Below, piece by piece: positions 35,771 to 44,992 of a DNA stretch of 64,000 nucleotides. The notes under the pieces were generated by a model that worked only from the letters and a program-made list of their open reading frames with translations, did no database searches and was not told the DNA's origin. How positions within the stretch are numbered: the stretch's first letter is position 1; each line of letters begins with the position of its first letter. The stretch is from Thermoplasmata archaeon (GTDB taxonomy: Archaea; Thermoplasmatota; Thermoplasmata; Lutacidiplasmatales; UBA184): contig JAJZYH010000002.1 of assembly GCA_021798195.1 (NCBI GenBank), positions 1-64,000 on the forward strand, given 5' to 3'. Both the position numbers and the translations under genes were made by a program.

Positions 35771-38224
35771 TCACGGGGGACTGGGGACGGTCGGCGCCCG
35801 CCCCCGCATGGCCGATTGGATCCTCTCCGGGGTCAGGTGGGAATCCTGGAAGGTGACCCCGAAGGGGGAGAGCGCATCCTCCACCGCGGCGGCGAGGGCG
35901 GGAAGGGCCGTTCCCCCACCTTCCCCCACGCCCCGCACTCCCATGGGGCCCGCGGTGGAAGGGGTGATGAAATGCTCCACCTCCACCGGAGGGACGTCGA
36001 GGGACGTGGCGCACAGGTAGTCGGTGAAGGAGCTCGCGAGGAGTTGCCCGTCGGCGCCGTACTTGGCCTCGCACAGGAGGGCGGCCTCGATGCCGTGCAC
36101 CGCGGCCCCGATCACCTGCCCCTCCACGATGGCCGGATTGATCATGTTGCCGCAGTCGTCCACCGCCACGTAACGTCGGAGATGGACCTTCCCCGTCTCC
36201 GGGTCCACCTCCACCACGGCGCCATGGACCTGGTAGGAGTAGGTCAGCGTGAAGTTCCCCTTCTTGTCCACGTGACTCGGGATCCGGAACGGCGGGCGGT
36301 AGACGTAGGTGACCGACAGGTTGGTATCCATGTCCAGGGGGAGCTCCAGGGAATTCCCCAGGGCAACGCCCCCGATGACCGAGAGCGGAAGGGCGTTCCC
36401 GGTCCGGCGGGACCGGGCTTCGCCCTTCTCCAGCAGGATGTCCTCCGGTGCGGTCTTCAGGAGATGCGCGGCGATGACCTGGATCCTCCGCCGGAGCTCC
36501 CGCGCGGCCCCGAGGAGGGCTCCGCCCCCCATCACCGCCGTGCGGCTGGCATAGGCCCCGGAGTGCCCCGTGTAGGGGTGGGAATGGCTGTCGAAGCCCG
36601 GGAGCGCATGGACATCCTCCGGGTTCAGGCCCAGCTCGTGGGCCACGATCTGGCTCGCCATGGTCTCGTGCCCTTGACCCTGGTTGGTGGGGCCCATGGC
36701 CACGTGCACGCGGCCCATCATATCCATCCAGACCCGGGCCGATTCACTGTTCCCGGAGAAGGGGAGATGTGGGTTGATCACCCGGACCTGGGCGAAGTTG
36801 TTCCCCGCCGAATCCAGAGCCGCGGCGATCCCCACCCCCAGGTAGCGCCCCCGCGCCCGAAGCGCCTTCTGCTGGGCCCGCAACGATGGGAGGTCCAGCA
36901 TCTCCTGGACCCGGTGAAGGGCCCGGGCATAGTCGCCTCCATCCAGGACCGTCCCGTTGGGCGCCTGGTAGGGCATCTCATCGGCCCGGACGAAGTTCCG
37001 TTCCCGGACCTCCCCCCGGTCCAGCCCCAGCCGATCGGCGATCCGGTCCATGATCCTCTCGTAGAGGAACAAGTGTTGCGCCCGGGAGTACCCTCGGTTG
37101 GGCCCCACGGGACATTTGTTCGTGAAGACCGAGTGGAAGTGGAGCCGGAGGTTCTTGTGGCGATACATGGAGAACGCCACCTGCGCCCAGATCACCGCGC
37201 CCGCCGGTTCGTACCTCGCGTAGGCGCCGGTGTCGTCGAACGCCTCTCCGCGGAGGCCCAGGAGGGTGCCGTCCTTCCGGACGGCCGCCTCGATCTGGAA
37301 GGTCCTCTCGTTCCCGTGGGTGCCCGCGGCCAGGAACTCGCTCCGGAGCTCGGTCCACTTCACCGGGCGTCCCAGTTGCATCGAAAGGACGCTCACGAGG
37401 ACCATGTACGGGAACGAGTTGATCTTGTTCCCGAAGCTCCCCCCCACGTCCGGGACGATCACCCGGATCCGGTCGGAGGGTAGACGCAGGGAGGAGGCCA
37501 CGAGGGGCATGCAGAACATGGGCATCACGTTGTTCGTGTAGAGGGTGAGCTCCCCGGTCCGCCGGTCGAAGCTCGCGAGGGCCGCATTGAGCTCCAGGGG
37601 GGCCGAGTTGAACCGGTGATAGTGGAACTTCTCCTGGATCACCAGGTCCGCCTGGGCGAAGGCGCCGTCCACGTCCCCGTACTCGTAGACCCCGTCCCAC
37701 ACGCGGTTCGTCCCGATGGCCTCGTGAAGGATCGGCGCCGAGGGGCTCGCCGCCGATTCGGCGTCCATGACGGGCGGGAGAACGTCGTAGTCCACCTGGA
37801 CCATCTCCGCGGCGTCCGCGGCGAGATAGCGGTCCCTCGCCACGACCACGGCGACGGGCTCCCCCACGAACCGGACCTTCTCCACGGCGAGAGGATAGTC
37901 GAGCACCTTGTCCGCCGGTGGGGGCGCCAGCTGCATGAACGGGTCCACCAGCTTCCGGATGTCCTCGCCCGTGTACACGGCGAGAACGCCCGGCATCGCG
38001 GAGGCCTCCTTCACGTCGATGGACCGGATCCGCGCGTGGGCGTACGGCGAGTGCACCAGGGCGATGTGGGCGGTTCCCTCCAGCTTCACGTCGTCCAGGT
38101 ACGACCCGTGCCCGGTGGTGAACCGGACGGACTCCTTCGTGGGGATGGACTTCCCCACCCAACCCGTCCCCTCCGCGGGGGCAGGGACCGCCACGGACCG
38201 GGGCGACGTCCGCGCGGCGCTCAT
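35771..38224 (-). CDS. coxL: Xanthine dehydrogenase/aldehyde oxidase-family molybdenum hydroxylase, large subunit (CoxL-like)
   Basis: [104 protein letters not shown] (catalytic Glu region). Confidence 0.93.
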   Translation of the reverse strand: MSAARTSPRSVAVPAPAEGTGWVGKSIPTKESVRFTTGHGSYLDDVKLEGTAHIALVHSPYAHARIRSIDVKEASAMPGVLAVYTGEDIRKLVDPFMQLAPPPADKVLDYPLAVEKVRFVGEPVAVVVARDRYLAADAAEMVQVDYDVLPPVMDAESAASPSAPILHEAIGTNRVWDGVYEYGDVDGAFAQADLVIQEKFHYHRFNSAPLELNAALASFDRRTGELTLYTNNVMPMFCMPLVASSLRLPSDRIRVIVPDVGGSFGNKINSFPYMVLVSVLSMQLGRPVKWTELRSEFLAAGTHGNERTFQIEAAVRKDGTLLGLRGEAFDDTGAYARYEPAGAVIWAQVAFSMYRHKNLRLHFHSVFTNKCPVGPNRGYSRAQHLFLYERIMDRIADRLGLDRGEVRERNFVRADEMPYQAPNGTVLDGGDYARALHRVQEMLDLPSLRAQQKALRARGRYLGVGIAAALDSAGNNFAQVRVINPHLPFSGNSESARVWMDMMGRVHVAMGPTNQGQGHETMASQIVAHELGLNPEDVHALPGFDSHSHPYTGHSGAYASRTAVMGGGALLGAARELRRRIQVIAAHLLKTAPEDILLEKGEARSRRTGNALPLSVIGGVALGNSLELPLDMDTNLSVTYVYRPPFRIPSHVDKKGNFTLTYSYQVHGAVVEVDPETGKVHLRRYVAVDDCGNMINPAIVEGQVIGAAVHGIEAALLCEAKYGADGQLLASSFTDYLCATSLDVPPVEVEHFITPSTAGPMGVRGVGEGGGTALPALAAAVEDALSPFGVTFQDSHLTPERIQSAMRGRAPTVPSPP

Positions 38225-38724
38225 CCCGTCTCCTCCGTGGAAGGGGCCTCCACCCGGGTCGCCATCCTCTCCGACGCCGCCCGCACGGCCTTCACGATGT
38301 TCACGTACCCCGTGCACCGGCACAGGTTCCCCGAAATGGCCCTGCGGATCTCCTCCTCGGATGGGGAGGGGTTGTGGCGCAGGAGGTAGAGCGAGGAGAG
38401 GATCATGCCGGGCGTGCAGTACCCGCACTGGAGCCCATGGTGCTCCCGGAAGGCTTCCTGGAGCGGGTGGAGTTTCCCTTCCCTCTCCAGGCCCTCGATG
38501 GTCTCCACCTTCCGGCCCTGCGCCTGGACCGCCAGCACCATGCACGACTTCACCGACTTCCCGTCGAGGAGGACGGTGCAGGCGCCGCAGTGCCCCGTGT
38601 CGCATCCAATGTGGGTCCCGGTGAGGTTGAGCTCGTCCCGGAGGAAGTGAACGAGGAGCATCCGGTCCTCGGCCCATCCCTCCCGTTCCTCTCCGTTGAC
38701 CCGCAGGCTCACCTTCCGCTTCAT
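38221..38724 (-). CDS. coxS: Molybdenum hydroxylase small subunit, two [2Fe-2S] clusters (CoxS-like)
   Basis: [31 protein letters not shown] and [13 protein letters not shown]...[16 protein letters not shown]. Confidence 0.96.
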   Translation of the reverse strand: MKRKVSLRVNGEEREGWAEDRMLLVHFLRDELNLTGTHIGCDTGHCGACTVLLDGKSVKSCMVLAVQAQGRKVETIEGLEREGKLHPLQEAFREHHGLQCGYCTPGMILSSLYLLRHNPSPSEEEIRRAISGNLCRCTGYVNIVKAVRAASERMATRVEAPSTEETG

Positions 38725-39608
38725 GGGTTTCCCCCGGCAAGGCGGGCCCGGGTCACCGCCTCCTCGAGACCCCGTCGGACGAACACCTGGACCATGTCCC
38801 GGCGATACTGGGAACTCCCGTGCATGTCGGACCCCGGGTGAAGCCCTTCGGTGGAGCGATGGGCGGCCTCCTTAAGGATGGCCGGGGAGATCTCCTGCCC
38901 CTGGAGGAAGCGCTCGGCGGCCCGGGCCCGACAGGGGGTCGGGTTCACGGCCGCGAGACCGATGCGGACCTCTTCCAGGCGACGGCCGTGGCTGTCCAGA
39001 CGCACCAGGATGGCGACCCCCACGATGGGGTAGTCTCCCTCCCTTCGATTGAATTTGGTGTAGGACCATCCCCATTGGGGTCCCAGGGTGGGGACCTGGA
39101 TGTGATGCAGGATCTCGTCCCGCTGGACCTGGGTCTCGAAGAGGTCCACGAAGAACTCCTTCGCGGGAACGGTCCGGGATCCCTTGGGTCCCACGATGGA
39201 GAACTCTGCGTCGAGGGCAAGGAGGGTGGGCGGCAGGTCCGACGCAGGGTCGGCGTGGCAGGAACTTCCCCCGATGGTTCCCCGGTTCCGGATCTGCTGG
39301 TCCGCGATCCCCCGGGCGGCCGCGGGGAGGATGGGACAGCGCTCCTGGAGGAGCGCGGAGTGGGCCACCGTGTCGTGCGTGGTGAGGCTCCCGATCTCCA
39401 CGGCATTCTCCCCCTGGGGGCGGATGTAGGAGAGATCCGGGATCCCGCTGATGTCCACCAGGACCCCCGGAGAGGCCAGGCGGAGCTTCATGAGCGGGAG
39501 CAGGCTTTGGCCCCCGGCCAGCACCTTTCCATCCTCCACCTCATGGAGGACCCGAAGCGCCTCGTCCACCGTGGTCACCGCGCGATATTCGAAGGGGCGT
39601 GGATACAT
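38721..39608 (-). CDS. coxM: Molybdenum hydroxylase FAD-binding medium subunit (CoxM-like)
   Basis: [65 protein letters not shown]. Confidence 0.95.
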   Translation of the reverse strand: MYPRPFEYRAVTTVDEALRVLHEVEDGKVLAGGQSLLPLMKLRLASPGVLVDISGIPDLSYIRPQGENAVEIGSLTTHDTVAHSALLQERCPILPAAARGIADQQIRNRGTIGGSSCHADPASDLPPTLLALDAEFSIVGPKGSRTVPAKEFFVDLFETQVQRDEILHHIQVPTLGPQWGWSYTKFNRREGDYPIVGVAILVRLDSHGRRLEEVRIGLAAVNPTPCRARAAERFLQGQEISPAILKEAAHRSTEGLHPGSDMHGSSQYRRDMVQVFVRRGLEEAVTRARLAGGNP

Positions 39609-39908
39609 CCAGATCGACCTCTCCCCCGCCGGGACCTCGCCTCCGGCCCCCGCCGGGAGCGGAGGACGGAAAGGAATGCGCCGCGGAGTCAAGGCGTGCC
39701 ATTGCCCCGCGCTATAAACCCGTTTCGTGAGCGCTGGGAACCGCTCTCGGGAGCGACGTCTCCGGAATGCCGGGAAGTCCCGTTCACATTGACTTCCCCC
39801 GCAAACTCCCGTCCGCTTCTCGGCAGGGCATGCCAAGCTCGCATTCGCGGGCGCGTCCCAAAGTGATTTAGGAGAGGGGCCGTGGGGCAGGGCAGGGGAA
39901 TACTCTGG

Positions 39909-40694
39909 ATGTCGAGCACTTCGCGGATTCTCCTGCGTCGGGAACCCCCGGTCCTGGAGATCGTCATCAATCGGCCCGAGGTCCGCAATGCCATGGACCG
40001 GGAGACCCGGCAGGAGATCATCCGGGCCCTCGATGACATCGAGGAGGACCCTGAGATCCGGGTGATCATCCTCTCCGGGCAAGGCGGAAAGGCCTTCAGC
40101 GCCGGCGCGGACCTCGGCATGTTCCTAGAACTCTCTCCCCGCGAGGCCCTCGAGTACACCCGCATCTCCAAGGGATGCGTCGAGCGCATCTCGCGGTTCC
40201 CGAAGCCGGTGATCGCAAAGGTCCAGGGCGTGGCCCTGGGGGGCGGCCTGGAGCTCGCCCTCGCCTGCGACCTCATCTACGCGAGCCCGGACGCGAAGTT
40301 CGGACAGACGGAAGTGAACGTGGGGCTCATGCCGGGCGCCGGGGGAACGCAACGCCTCCCCAGGGCGGTGGGGGCCCGGCGGGCCCGGGAGTGGACCTAC
40401 ACCGGGCGCTGGATCTCCGCCGAGGAGGCCGAGAGGGTGGGTCTCGTGAACGGGATCTTCCCCGCCGCGCAACTGGACGCGGCCGTCCGGGAAGTGGCGG
40501 GGACCCTGGCGGCGAAGAGCCCCCTGGTCCTCAGGCGGATCAAGGAGGCCCTCCGGATGGCGGAGGAGCTTCCGCTCTCCCAAGGGCTGGAGTTCGAGAG
40601 CCGCAACTTTGCTCTGTGCTTCGGTACCGAGGACCTCCGCGAGGGCATCGAAGCGTTCCGGGCCAAGCGAACCCCCCGATTCCAAGGTCGGTAG
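39909..40694 (+). CDS. Enoyl-CoA hydratase/isomerase
   Basis: LEIVINRPEVRNAMDRE, SGQGGKAFSAGADLGMF, VIAKVQGVALGGGLELALACDLIYASPDAKFGQTEVNVGLMPGAGGTQRLPR. Confidence 0.94.
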   Translation: MSSTSRILLRREPPVLEIVINRPEVRNAMDRETRQEIIRALDDIEEDPEIRVIILSGQGGKAFSAGADLGMFLELSPREALEYTRISKGCVERISRFPKPVIAKVQGVALGGGLELALACDLIYASPDAKFGQTEVNVGLMPGAGGTQRLPRAVGARRAREWTYTGRWISAEEAERVGLVNGIFPAAQLDAAVREVAGTLAAKSPLVLRRIKEALRMAEELPLSQGLEFESRNFALCFGTEDLREGIEAFRAKRTPRFQGR

Positions 40695-40780
40695 GATCGG
40701 GCCGGCCCGGGGGCCGGGGAAGGGGTTGGGAACCCCGGACGGATCCGGGGATCCCGTTCGATGGGAATCTGCTCCCGACC

Positions 40781-42229
40781 CTACTTCGAGATCTCCTCGA
40801 GCTCCGCGCGGCCGCTCACGTACGGGATCCCCACAAGGCAGACGATGATCGTGATGATCATGGGGACCGCGGCGTACCAGGTGAGCACCGACGCCCACTG
40901 GGAGGCCGAGAGGGTGATGAAGTTCAGGGCGCCCGAATAGCTTGCGAAGAAGCTCGTCCCCGCGAACATGGGGATGGCGAACCCACCGAAGATGGCGGGC
41001 CAGATCGCGAACCCGAACGAGTACCACGCGTTGACCCAGGCGGAACCGGTCCCCCGGGCCCGGGTGGGGAAGGACTCCGTGTTCATCCGGATGGTGCTGG
41101 CGAACGCCCCGTTGAGCCCCCAGGAGAACAAGAGGAACGAGAAGAACGTCGTGTTGAACCCGGTGACCGAGGGCTGGATGAAGATGAAGATCCCGATGAC
41201 CTCGACGATGGCAAAGAGGATCGCGGAATACTTCGCCCCGATGTAGTTGGCCACGAACCCGTTGAGCAGGTAGGCCGGGATGGTGGCGTACAGCGCGATG
41301 GCATAGAGGCCCGTGTAGTCCGTGACGCCCTTGAAGAAGAGCATGTAGAGGGGCATGAACGTGAGGAGCGCGATCCCGATCCCGGCAAGCATGAAGGACC
41401 AGAAGGCGAGGGCCAGGGACTTCCGGACCTGGTCGCGGGAGAGGATCTGCACGTAGGTCGCCCTCACCGCTCGCACGTCATCGGCAGGGTAGACCTGCTC
41501 GATGGCCTCCACCGTGGCGGCGTCGTTGGCGCGCTTCGCCTTCTTGAGGGCCCTCATGGCCTCGTACCGCGGAGGGTCACGCACCCAGTACCGGGCGATG
41601 GCGATCACCACGGCCGGGAATACGCTGATGAGGAACGCGTAACGGAATCCCTGTCCGGCGGGGAACGCCGGGATGACGAAGTGCACGATGAGCGCGGCCG
41701 TGGCGTATCCAGCCACGAAGCCGGACTGCATGATGGCCAGCGCGATCCCCCGGGCGCGCTTGGAGACCGTCTCGGTCACCATGGTCCCGCCCACGGACCA
41801 TTCGCTGTTGTTGAGGAGCTGGTCGATGGACCTCAGCCCCGTCCAGTTCCAGAAATTGGTGATGAGATACTGGAATCCCGAGAAGAGGGCAGTTCCCAGG
41901 ATGGTCACCTGGAAGAGGGACTTGCGCCCGTACCGGTCCATGAGCGGACCCACGATGAGGCTCCCGATCCAGGCGGCGAGGAAGCTGATGAACAGCATCC
42001 CCGAGAACATGGGCACCCAGAGATACGAGGGAAAGCCCGCGTAGACGTACGGCATCACGTTGGGATACATGATGAGGACGAGGTTCCCGTCCGTCCACAC
42101 CATCATCCAGCCGAGGAACGCCAGGGCCACGGTCAGGATGGCGTTGCGCCGCAGTTTGACGGTGTCCGTCTCTGGTCGCCAGGCGGATCGGGCGACCCCG
42201 CTCTCCGAAGTTACGTTTGCTCCGGTCAT
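40781..42229 (-). CDS. MFS transporter
   Basis: ~12 hydrophobic segments; AWIGSLIVGPLMDRYGRKSLFQ MFS loop 2-3 motif; ESFPTRARGTGSAWVNAWYSFG. Confidence 0.9.
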   Translation of the reverse strand: MTGANVTSESGVARSAWRPETDTVKLRRNAILTVALAFLGWMMVWTDGNLVLIMYPNVMPYVYAGFPSYLWVPMFSGMLFISFLAAWIGSLIVGPLMDRYGRKSLFQVTILGTALFSGFQYLITNFWNWTGLRSIDQLLNNSEWSVGGTMVTETVSKRARGIALAIMQSGFVAGYATAALIVHFVIPAFPAGQGFRYAFLISVFPAVVIAIARYWVRDPPRYEAMRALKKAKRANDAATVEAIEQVYPADDVRAVRATYVQILSRDQVRKSLALAFWSFMLAGIGIALLTFMPLYMLFFKGVTDYTGLYAIALYATIPAYLLNGFVANYIGAKYSAILFAIVEVIGIFIFIQPSVTGFNTTFFSFLLFSWGLNGAFASTIRMNTESFPTRARGTGSAWVNAWYSFGFAIWPAIFGGFAIPMFAGTSFFASYSGALNFITLSASQWASVLTWYAAVPMIITIIVCLVGIPYVSGRAELEEISK

Positions 42230-42258
42230 GGAAGTCCTTCGACCTATGTCGAAGTCCC

Positions 42259-42268
42259 TTTTAATACC
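42259..42268 (-). promoter_or_regulatory. TATA box candidate for the MFS transporter gene
   Basis: Minus-strand GGTATTAAAA ~30 nt upstream of the ATG at 42229, consistent with a leaderless transcript. Confidence 0.5.
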
Positions 42269-42372
42269 ATGCCACGCAAACGCGTGGTCATCCATTCCAT
42301 GCCTATCCCTGACGGTGCGGACCATGTGGATCCGGCCGCGGGTTCCAAATACCCCCCGGGAGTGCGAATGGC

Positions 42373-43107
42373 GTGTCCACCCCCCTTCGCCAGTCCCGAT
42401 CGGACCGCTGGGACTGCTCGGAGGCGGTCCACGGATATCGGACCGGGCTCCGGGCCGAGCGATTCCGTCACGCCCTCAAGGATGGGATCCCCCTCGTCTC
42501 GCTCTTGGGGTTCCTGGGGGTCCTCCTCTTTGTCCTGGCGCGCCACGGGGGCTCGCTCTTCCTCTACGCCTCCCTGGGCTTCGTGGCGATCACGCTGGGG
42601 CTCCTCGTGGCGTGGGTCCAGCTCCTGCGCATGATCTCGGAATCCCTCCACGAACCGCTGGTGAAGGCGGTCCAGGTGGTCCCATCCCAGGGGCTCACCG
42701 TGACACCGGAGGAGGGTTCGGGCGAGTGGCGGGTCCCCTGGGATGCCCGGCGCATCTTCGTGAGCCCTCCGGGGTTCAACGTCCCACGGCGCACGCGAGG
42801 GGGCGTTCTCCAGCCACGGAGCTTCCTCCGGGTGGTCCCCGAAGGATCTCCCTCCCGTGCGCGCAGCTTTCCCGTTCCCGCGGAAGCCGCCCTCGCGGTC
42901 CACGAACAGATGGCCCTCCGGTACTCCTACACCTACGGACGCCTCGCTGGGAGGAATGCCCCCACACGCCAGTGGATCCTCTATCGGGACCAGGGGCCGC
43001 CCGGAAGGGCGGACGGACCCCTCGCACGAGTGGACGCATCGGAGATGTGGACGCCGGGGGACTCCGACTACATCGTGTTCCGGGACTCCACCCCGGGGCG
43101 GGGTTAG
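42373..43107 (+). CDS. Hypothetical membrane protein
   Basis: Two TM segments DGIPLVSLLGFLGVLLFVLA and SLFLYASLGFVAITLGLLVAWVQLL followed by a soluble domain. Confidence 0.5.
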   Translation: MSTPLRQSRSDRWDCSEAVHGYRTGLRAERFRHALKDGIPLVSLLGFLGVLLFVLARHGGSLFLYASLGFVAITLGLLVAWVQLLRMISESLHEPLVKAVQVVPSQGLTVTPEEGSGEWRVPWDARRIFVSPPGFNVPRRTRGGVLQPRSFLRVVPEGSPSRARSFPVPAEAALAVHEQMALRYSYTYGRLAGRNAPTRQWILYRDQGPPGRADGPLARVDASEMWTPGDSDYIVFRDSTPGRG

Positions 43108-43265
43108 GGCCTCGGCCCTCCCGGGGAAGCGAGGCGGAGATCAACCCAGCGATGGGGCGCCACGCAGTGCGCCCTGCCCGGGGATGCCCCGACCTTCGCC
43201 AAAGCGATCCGGGGGATTCTCGAGGCCCGGCGGAACCAATACGAGAGAAGGGGCACCGGGGGGGC

Positions 43266-43706
43266 CTACGTTCCCTTCACCCGGACCAGGAAGCGTGCGT
43301 CGGCGGTGAGGACCTCTTCCTCCCGCTGGTTCCGGGCGGAGAAGTGCAGACGGACGCGACCCTTCCCATCCCGGGGGGGTTCCTTGGCGGTCACCTCCAC
43401 CCGGGCGCGGATGGTGTCCCCGATGCGGACCGGCTTCGGCGTCGCGAAGGCGAGGTCCAGAAGGGCGATGAAACCTTCCCCGAAGGGCCCCTGCGGAAGC
43501 TGGTAGGCGAGGCCCACGACCATGGAAAGGGTGAGGAGACCGGGGACGAGACGCGTCCCGAAGACGGTGGACTTCCCATACTCCGCATCCAGGAACAGGG
43601 GGTTCTGGGCGCCGGTGAGGGTGGCAAAGAGCACCACGTCCGTCTCAGTGATGGTCCGCCCGTGCGTGGCCAGGGAAGCCCCTTCTGGGAACTCTTCGTA
43701 GTACAT
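43266..43706 (-). CDS. MaoC-like hot-dog dehydratase
   Basis: HGRTITETDVVLFATLTGAQNPLFLDAEYGKSTVFGTRLVPGLLTLSMVVGL. Confidence 0.9.
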   Translation of the reverse strand: MYYEEFPEGASLATHGRTITETDVVLFATLTGAQNPLFLDAEYGKSTVFGTRLVPGLLTLSMVVGLAYQLPQGPFGEGFIALLDLAFATPKPVRIGDTIRARVEVTAKEPPRDGKGRVRLHFSARNQREEEVLTADARFLVRVKGT

Positions 43707-43732
43707 CTTGGGATCTCCCGGAAGACCTCTTC

Positions 43733-44992
43733 CTATCCCCCCGATGCCTGTGCCGCGCGGATGAGCCACTCCACGTAGACCTGGGTGCACGTGACCATGT
43801 CCGGGAGGAGGATGTACTCGCCGCGGGGAAGAGAGAACCCCACCCCGCCCTCCGGCAGGCGACCGGAGGGCCCGTAGTTCACCGCGGCGATGCCGAACCG
43901 GTTCAGAAGGGCCGCGTCCGAGTACCAGGTCACGAACCCGACCCTTGGAGGCGCCCCCGTGACGGCGGCATGGGCGGCCCCGAGGGTCGTTACGAGAGGG
44001 TGGGTCGCCGGAAGTTCCGTCCCCGGCTCCGTGACGTAGTAGGAGACGGAGGCCTCCAGCCCGGGGTCCTCGGCGTTCCAGCGCGCCACCTCCGCATCGA
44101 GGTCATGCGCCAGTTGGGCCGGCGTCATCGGGGGCGGGGTGCGGACGTCGAAGAACATCTCGCACGAAGGCGGGGTCCGGGCGGCACGCCACGGCCAACC
44201 CCCCTCCACCGCGGCGAGGTTCACCACCCCCGGAATGCCCTCGTGTACCGCACCTTCCTGGAAGCGTCGCCTCCAGGCCTGCCAGCGGGGATAGACCCGT
44301 TCCGCCCACGTCTCGATGGCGTTCCGCTTTCCGGAGGACCAGGCGGTATGGATGATGTCGCCCGAGACGGAGAGCCGGACCCAGACCGTTCCGAAGTGAC
44401 CCCGGATCAGTTCGAGGCCCGTGGGCTCCCCCAGGATCGCCCAGTCCGCCGACAATCCGTGCCCGATGAGGTACTGCGTGCCCCGACCGTAGCCACGGTA
44501 CGAGGGTCCCTGGAAGCGACCCACGGGGGATTTCTCGATCTCCCCCACCACGCCCGCCACGGTGACTTCCCCCGGGAGGTCGATCCCCTCCTCCTGGAGG
44601 GCCTTGATGGCTCCCAGATAGCAGGCCAGTGCCCCCTTCATGTTGAACGTCCCCATGCCCACGAGGACGTCCCCGTCCCGGACCGTCCGGGTCCGGTAAC
44701 CGGCCCCCGATAGCTCCTCCTCGGTCCCGGCGAAGGAGGTGTCCAGATGCCCGTCGAAGAGGGTCCGGATGCCCCTTCCCGTGCCCTTCCATCGGCCCAC
44801 GGCATTGGGACGGCCGGCCTCGACCTCCTGCAATTCCACCTCCATCCCCAGACGCCGCATCTCTTCCCCGTACGCCCGGGCCACCTCCGCCTCTGAGCCG
44901 GTGGGGCTCGGGATGTCCACCAGGAGTTGCGTCATCCGCGCGAGGTACTCCTTGTCCACCCGCCCCCGGGCCGATGCGGCGTCGAGGGTCAT
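43733..44992 (-). CDS. M20-family amidohydrolase/peptidase (ArgE/DapE-like)
   Basis: TLFDGHLDTSFAG, MGTFNMKGALACYLGAIKAL, VAGVVGEIEKSPV, ADWAILGEPTGLELIRGHFGTVWVRLSVSG. Confidence 0.9.
   Translation of the reverse strand: MTLDAASARGRVDKEYLARMTQLLVDIPSPTGSEAEVARAYGEEMRRLGMEVELQEVEAGRPNAVGRWKGTGRGIRTLFDGHLDTSFAGTEEELSGAGYRTRTVRDGDVLVGMGTFNMKGALACYLGAIKALQEEGIDLPGEVTVAGVVGEIEKSPVGRFQGPSYRGYGRGTQYLIGHGLSADWAILGEPTGLELIRGHFGTVWVRLSVSGDIIHTAWSSGKRNAIETWAERVYPRWQAWRRRFQEGAVHEGIPGVVNLAAVEGGWPWRAARTPPSCEMFFDVRTPPPMTPAQLAHDLDAEVARWNAEDPGLEASVSYYVTEPGTELPATHPLVTTLGAAHAAVTGAPPRVGFVTWYSDAALLNRFGIAAVNYGPSGRLPEGGVGFSLPRGEYILLPDMVTCTQVYVEWLIRAAQASGG

Noticed and set aside
35285-39608. Assigning coxGLSM as an aerobic CO dehydrogenase
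   Set aside because: The active-site loop of the large subunit does not match form I AYxCSFR or form II AYRGAGR, so only molybdenum hydroxylase family membership is claimed.
40175-42634. Very long plus-strand ORF (819 aa) overlapping enoyl-CoA hydratase and MFS genes
   Set aside because: Composition is Gly/Pro/Arg/Asp/His-rich with no family motif. It is the shadow frame of two well-supported genes in high-GC DNA.
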